Origin: CAYVBE01 sp964448935
GTDB lineage: Bacteria > Planctomycetota > Brocadiia > SM23-32
Assembly: GCA_964448935.1 (NCBI GenBank)
Contig: CAYVBE010000068.1
Location: forward strand, 1 to 18,111
DNA: 18,111 nucleotides
Direction: 5' to 3'
The position numbers and the translations under genes are program-made. This document shows positions 15,238 through 18,111 of the stretch, piece after piece. Position 1 is the stretch's first letter, and each line of letters opens with the position of its first letter. The notes under the pieces were generated by a model, which worked only from the letters and a program-made list of their open reading frames with translations, was not told the DNA's origin and ran no database searches.

Positions 15238-16131
15238 GTGACTGAGTGCAGAGTCCAGAAGCCTGTTTTCATCCTGGCCACCGGTCGGGCGGGTTCCACC
15301 GTCCTGTACCGGATGCTGTCCGAACACCCCCGCACACGGCGGCTTACGCGCTTCGCGCGGAGGAGCGGCGGCCTGTGGCGGCTTCTCGACCGGGTGGCCA
15401 TGTGGGCGGTGGACGCTCCCCTGGTGGGCGGCCCGGTGAAGCGGCTCGTCGAGGGCGGCGGGGAGCACTATGACTTCTGGGACCGGCTCTATCCCGGCTT
15501 CCGGGATACCTTTCGCGACCTGACCGCCGAGGACGCCACGCCGCGGGTTGTCCGGGATATCCGGCGCGAGCTTTCGGCTCGGGTGGGAGCCTCCGAGGAT
15601 CGCCGGTTCCTGCTGAAGCTGACCGGCTGGCCGCGCGTGGGCTTTCTGAAGCGCATCCTCCCCGATGCGCGTTTCGCGCACATCATCCGGGACGGCCGCG
15701 CCGTCGCCAACTCGTGGCTGAACGTCCCGTGGTGGACCGGGTGGAGCGGGCCGCGCAACTGGCGCTGGGGCCCGTTGAACGATGAGCGCCTCCGCGAGTG
15801 GGAGAGTTGCGGCCGCTCTTTCATTGCGCTGGCGGCCATCCAATGGAAGGTGCTGATGGACGCCTTCGAAGCGGCTCGTGCACAATGCCCGGAGGAGGAC
15901 TGGCTGCAGGTGCGCTACGAAGACCTGTGCGCCCGGCCGGCGGAAACCGCCGCACGCATCGCACAGCACTGCGCCCTACCCCCGTCGCGGACCTTCCGGC
16001 GCCGCCTGAAGGCCTACGCGCTCAGAAACGCCAATTTCAAATGGCGCCGCGACCTGACCGACCGCCAGCAGGAGATGCTGAACGATCTTCTGGGGGAGTA
16101 TCTCGACCGATACGGTTGCCGCTCGGATTGA
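15238..16131 (+). CDS. PAPS-dependent sulfotransferase family protein
   Basis: 297-residue predicted sulfotransferase that would move a sulfuryl group from PAPS to an unknown acceptor. The 5'-phosphosulfate loop is at FILATGRAGSTVLYRMLSEH (11-30). The 3'-phosphate motif is at about 151-159 (RDGRAVANS, after the HII segment), followed by a WLNVPWW-type aromatic stretch, and VRYEDL near the C-terminal third is also typical. No signal peptide or membrane helix is evident. Start: GTG at 15238 with GGAG six bases upstream; an ATG at 15193 (312 residues) has no ribosome site. It is a single gene between divergent tsaD and downstream hisH. No PAPS synthesis or glycan genes are adjacent, so the acceptor (glycan, lipid or peptide) cannot be inferred. 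Confidence 0.85.
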   Translation: MTECRVQKPVFILATGRAGSTVLYRMLSEHPRTRRLTRFARRSGGLWRLLDRVAMWAVDAPLVGGPVKRLVEGGGEHYDFWDRLYPGFRDTFRDLTAEDATPRVVRDIRRELSARVGASEDRRFLLKLTGWPRVGFLKRILPDARFAHIIRDGRAVANSWLNVPWWTGWSGPRNWRWGPLNDERLREWESCGRSFIALAAIQWKVLMDAFEAARAQCPEEDWLQVRYEDLCARPAETAARIAQHCALPPSRTFRRRLKAYALRNANFKWRRDLTDRQQEMLNDLLGEYLDRYGCRSD

Positions 16132-16150
16132 TCGGCGCGCCCGCCGTCGG

Positions 16151-16179
16151 TGGCGCAACCGGGGGAGATCCGATAGAAT
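16151..16179 (+). promoter_or_regulatory. Weak candidate promoter for hisHF
   Basis: A good -10, TAGAAT (16174-16179), is preceded at 17 bases by a poor -35, TGGCGC (16151-16156). It falls in the 108-base gap before hisH, giving a leader of about 54 bases. Confidence 0.3.
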
Positions 16180-16239
16180 GACAATCCTCGCTGCCGACCA
16201 GGCAAGACTCCTAATCCCCACTTCGGAAACCGTAATCCC

Positions 16240-16857
16240 ATGCAGGATCAGGTCACCATCGTTGACTACCACGCGGGCAACCTCACCAGCGTGCGGCTGG
16301 CGGTCCAGAAGCTGGGCCGGAAAGCACAGGTAACGGAGAAACCGGAGCAGGTGCGCGTGGCGCCGAGGCTGATTTTTCCCGGCGTCGGCGCCGCGCCGGC
16401 CGCTATGCAGCAGTTGCAGGAGCTGGGCCTGGACGAGGCACTGCGCGAGTACCGCGCCACCGGACGCCCTCTGCTGGGCATCTGCCTGGGCGCGCAGATT
16501 GTCCTGGAGCACAGCGCGGAGGGAGACGTGCCCTGCCTGGGCCTGGTGCCGGGGCGGGTGGAGAAGCTGGAAGTGCCGGAAGGCGCCAAGGTGCCCCACA
16601 TGGGCTGGAACGCGGTGCGGCAGGCTCGCCCTCACCCCATATGGAGCGGGATCGAGAACGAATCGCAATTCTACTTCGTCCACAGCTACAAGCCCTGCCC
16701 GACCGACGGGGCCGCCGCCATCGGCCTGACCGACTATCACGGGGAGTTCGTCAGCGCCCTTTCGCAGGAGAACCTGGTGGCCTGCCAGTTCCACCCCGAG
16801 CGCAGCGGACGGATCGGCCTGAAGCTGCTGGAGAATTTTCTAGGGTGGAATCCCTGA
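16240..16857 (+). CDS. hisH: Imidazole glycerol phosphate synthase glutaminase subunit HisH
   Basis: 205-residue class I glutamine amidotransferase that releases ammonia from glutamine and channels it to HisF. Triad visible: Cys82 in GICLGAQ, His185 and Glu187 in CQFHPERSG. The PGVG oxyanion segment (48-51) and VPHMGWN (118-124) are present, as in true HisH. Length is normal. The residue two after the CLG turn is Ala where most homologues have Met; the effect is unknown. Start: ATG at 16240 with only a weak GGAAA upstream. It is followed by hisF after 34 bases, so the two subunits are made together. No other histidine gene is adjacent. Confidence 0.95.
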   Translation: MQDQVTIVDYHAGNLTSVRLAVQKLGRKAQVTEKPEQVRVAPRLIFPGVGAAPAAMQQLQELGLDEALREYRATGRPLLGICLGAQIVLEHSAEGDVPCLGLVPGRVEKLEVPEGAKVPHMGWNAVRQARPHPIWSGIENESQFYFVHSYKPCPTDGAAAIGLTDYHGEFVSALSQENLVACQFHPERSGRIGLKLLENFLGWNP

Positions 16858-16891
16858 ACCAACCCGCCGCGAACCGAGACCCGAAAAACCC

Positions 16892-17671
16892 ATGCTGAGC
16901 AAGAGACTCATCATCTGCCTGGACGTCCGCGAAGGCCGGACCACGAAGGGCGTGAAGTTCCGCGACAACGTGGACGTGGGCGACCCGGTCAAAATGGCCG
17001 AGCGCTACTACGAGGACGGCGTGGACGAGCTGGTGTTCTACGACATCGGCGCCTCGCCGGCCCACAAGGACATCATGATTGACGTCGTGCGCGCCGTGGC
17101 CCGCAAGATATTCATCCCCTTCGCCGTCGGCGGCGGCCTGCGCAGCGTCGAGGACATGCGGCGCGTGCTGCTGGCGGGCGCGGAGAAGGTGAGCATAGAC
17201 ACGGCGGCCGTGCGCAATCCGGAGCTGATCGCCGAGGGGGCCGAGCGCTTCGGCAACCAGTGCATAGTGCTGGGGATGCAGGCCAGAAAGGTCGAGGAAT
17301 CGCCCGAGATCCCCAGCGGCTACGAGGTCTTCATCGAGGCGGCGCGCACGGCCACCGGGCTGGACGCCGTCCAGTGGGCCAGACGCGCGGAGGAGCTGGG
17401 CGCGGGGGAGATATGCCTGAACTCCATAGACGCCGACGGCACCGAGGACGGCTACGAGCTGACCGTAACGCGCATGGTCAGCGAGGCGGTGAACATCCCG
17501 GTCATCGCCAGCGGCGGCGCCGGCGAGCCCGCCCACCTGGTCGAGGTGCTGGCCGAGGGGAAGGCAGACGCCGCCCTGATAGCCTCCATGGTGCACTACG
17601 ACACCTACTCCATCGGCGCCATCAAGCGCCACATGCACACCCGAGGCGTCCCCACCCGCATGCAGTGGTGA
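16892..17671 (+). CDS. hisF: Imidazole glycerol phosphate synthase cyclase subunit HisF (variant)
   Basis: 259-residue (beta/alpha)8-barrel partner of HisH that makes imidazole glycerol phosphate and AICAR from PRFAR and ammonia. Family motifs: RLIICLDVREG with catalytic D11, VGGGLRSVEDM, KVSIDTAAVRNP, GAGEICLNSIDADGT (170-184), and IASGGAG (206-211). Position 130, where the second catalytic Asp (D130 in the Thermotoga enzyme) is expected in the VAIDAKR strand, is Gln here, in IVLGMQARKV. A four-residue longer loop follows (about 135-143). The codon is CAG, so more than one base change separates it from Asp. The protein resembles the HisF type with a TTKGVKF start, but I cannot say whether that whole group carries this change. 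Start: ATG at 16892; the ribosome site is weak. Confidence 0.93.
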   Translation: MLSKRLIICLDVREGRTTKGVKFRDNVDVGDPVKMAERYYEDGVDELVFYDIGASPAHKDIMIDVVRAVARKIFIPFAVGGGLRSVEDMRRVLLAGAEKVSIDTAAVRNPELIAEGAERFGNQCIVLGMQARKVEESPEIPSGYEVFIEAARTATGLDAVQWARRAEELGAGEICLNSIDADGTEDGYELTVTRMVSEAVNIPVIASGGAGEPAHLVEVLAEGKADAALIASMVHYDTYSIGAIKRHMHTRGVPTRMQW

Positions 17672-17681
17672 GACAGATCAT

Positions 17682-17712
17682 GTGAGCAGTAGAACAGGTG
17701 AGCAGGTGAGCA
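17682..17712 (+). repeat. Short GTGAGCA(G) direct repeats after hisF
   Basis: GTGAGCAG at 17682-17689 and 17698-17705, then GTGAGCA at 17706-17712; the last two are adjacent. Short, possibly slippage-derived; no function is evident. Confidence 0.6.
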
Positions 17713-17774
17713 CGGCCCGAACCCGCGTGCGCCCCGAAGAACGGGATTTGTTCCGTCAACGCACGTCCTGAATC

Positions 17775-17789
17775 GCCCGCTGTGCGGGC
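17775..17789. repeat. Inverted repeat, 6-bp stem
   Basis: GCCCGC, loop TGT, GCGGGC. It is the first hairpin downstream of hisF, about 100 bases past the stop. A T-rich but interrupted stretch (CTGGGTTTGTTT) follows, so a weak terminator role for hisHF is possible. Confidence 0.5.
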
Positions 17790-17811
17790 TCTGGGTTTGT
17801 TTGGGCCTCTT

Positions 17812-17838
17812 CCCAGGGCTCCCGCCGGTCGCCCTGGG
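17812..17838. repeat. Inverted repeat, 8-bp stem with 11-base loop
   Basis: CCCAGGGC and GCCCTGGG are exact reverse complements around an 11-base GC-rich loop. It is the longest stem in the terminal noncoding segment. Confidence 0.6.
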
Positions 17839-17851
17839 CTAACAGTGAAAC

Positions 17852-17869
17852 GCCCGCCCTGCGGCGGGC
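17852..17869. repeat. Inverted repeat, 7-bp stem with tetraloop
   Basis: GCCCGCC, CTGC, GGCGGGC. An exact, compact hairpin 13 bases after the previous one. Confidence 0.6.
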
Positions 17870-18111
17870 TGACGGATCAACCCCCGAACGGACACAGGCC
17901 CGCGTCAGGGCATTCGGCATGGCAGACCAAAGGGCGAAACTGCCCCGGGGTCCGGTCGGCGCGGGAGCCCCAGCAAGTCCGAGGAGAAACACCGCGCCGT
18001 TCCCCGTGGAGCGTTGCCGTCAGGCCCGCAGGGCCGTCTCGCGAATAGCCCGGATGTTTCAGTGCGCCGTGAAAAGGCGCGGGACTTCAGCGGGACCCGA
18101 TACCCGCCCGG

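Larger units (their letters stand above)
17672..18111. other. 440-base noncoding segment with several GC-rich hairpins
   Basis: No convincing gene: the open frames on either strand are Arg/Pro/Gly-rich and show no family motif. Inverted repeats are frequent: GCCCGC/GCGGGC (17775-17789), CCCAGGGC/GCCCTGGG (17812-17838), GCCCGCC/GGCGGGC (17852-17869), GGCCC/GGGCC (18024-18036), and GCGCC/GGCGC (18064-18080). None is followed by a clean U-run. The run of structures suggests a dispersed repeat, an insertion-sequence edge or a structured RNA. The segment continues to the window end, so its far limit is unknown. Confidence 0.5.

Noticed and set aside
16463..16505. HisH GICLGAQ instead of the usual GICLGMQ
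   Set aside because: The Cys/His/Glu triad is intact and this position is not catalytic, so a change of function is not supported.
17756..17992. A 78-residue minus-strand open frame in the terminal segment
   Set aside because: Low-complexity Arg/Pro/Gly composition, spans two hairpins, no ribosome site or family motif.

Overview
The window is an 18.1 kb, GC-rich (roughly 60-65%), densely coded bacterial chromosomal segment with 17 protein genes that I can support. No rRNA, tRNA, CRISPR array, transposase or phage gene was seen. Several traits suggest a PVC-group or planctomycete-like bacterium, probably from an environmental assembly: a membrane-anchored helix-turn-helix protein with a long acidic linker, an excisionase-type helix-turn-helix fused in front of a receiver domain, a MoxR/DUF58/transglutaminase operon, and tandem ATCYGCGTTA decamers in an intergenic region. 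The phylum is an inference; the sequence has no ribosomal marker.

Layout from left to right. Bases 1-109 are noncoding and carry the decamer repeat. A class I SAM-dependent methyltransferase gene (110-856, minus) follows. A short divergent spacer leads to a two-gene signalling operon (1110-2852, plus): an HTH-receiver protein and a receiver-HD-GYP cyclic-di-GMP phosphodiesterase. Next come a rhomboid protease and the lipid II flippase MurJ (2940-5305, plus), overlapping by 4 bp. Convergent to them is a three-gene minus-strand operon (7179 down to 5318): an acidic single-pass membrane HTH protein, an OmpA-type peptidoglycan-binding lipoprotein, and a 65-residue Hfq/LSM-like protein. It has a strong sigma-70-type promoter at 7245-7272. 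hisI lies just upstream on the same strand. Back to back with hisI is a moxR-DUF58-transglutaminase operon (7831-12376, plus), whose promoter contains paired TCCGGA palindromes.

A minus-strand operon tsaD-larB-nnrD (15079 down to 12345) converges on the transglutaminase gene with a 32 bp overlap. tsaD makes the t6A tRNA modification, larB starts nickel-pincer cofactor synthesis from NaAD, and nnrD repairs hydrated NAD(P)H. A divergent spacer with a perfect palindrome on the tsaD -35 separates it from a sulfotransferase gene. hisH and hisF follow. The last 440 bases have no convincing gene but hold a run of GC-rich hairpins, probably an interspersed element.

Most genes are ordinary housekeeping or envelope genes. 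The most interesting points are: (a) the HTH-TM / OmpA-lipoprotein / Hfq-like operon, which I do not recognise as a described system; (b) the Hfq-like protein, which keeps the Sm2 His-Ala-Ile core but lacks the N-terminal QD motif and the Lys before the His; (c) a HisF with Gln at position 130, where the catalytic Asp is expected, together with a HisI that has lost two of three metal-binding Asp residues; (d) operator-like repeats placed inside promoters.
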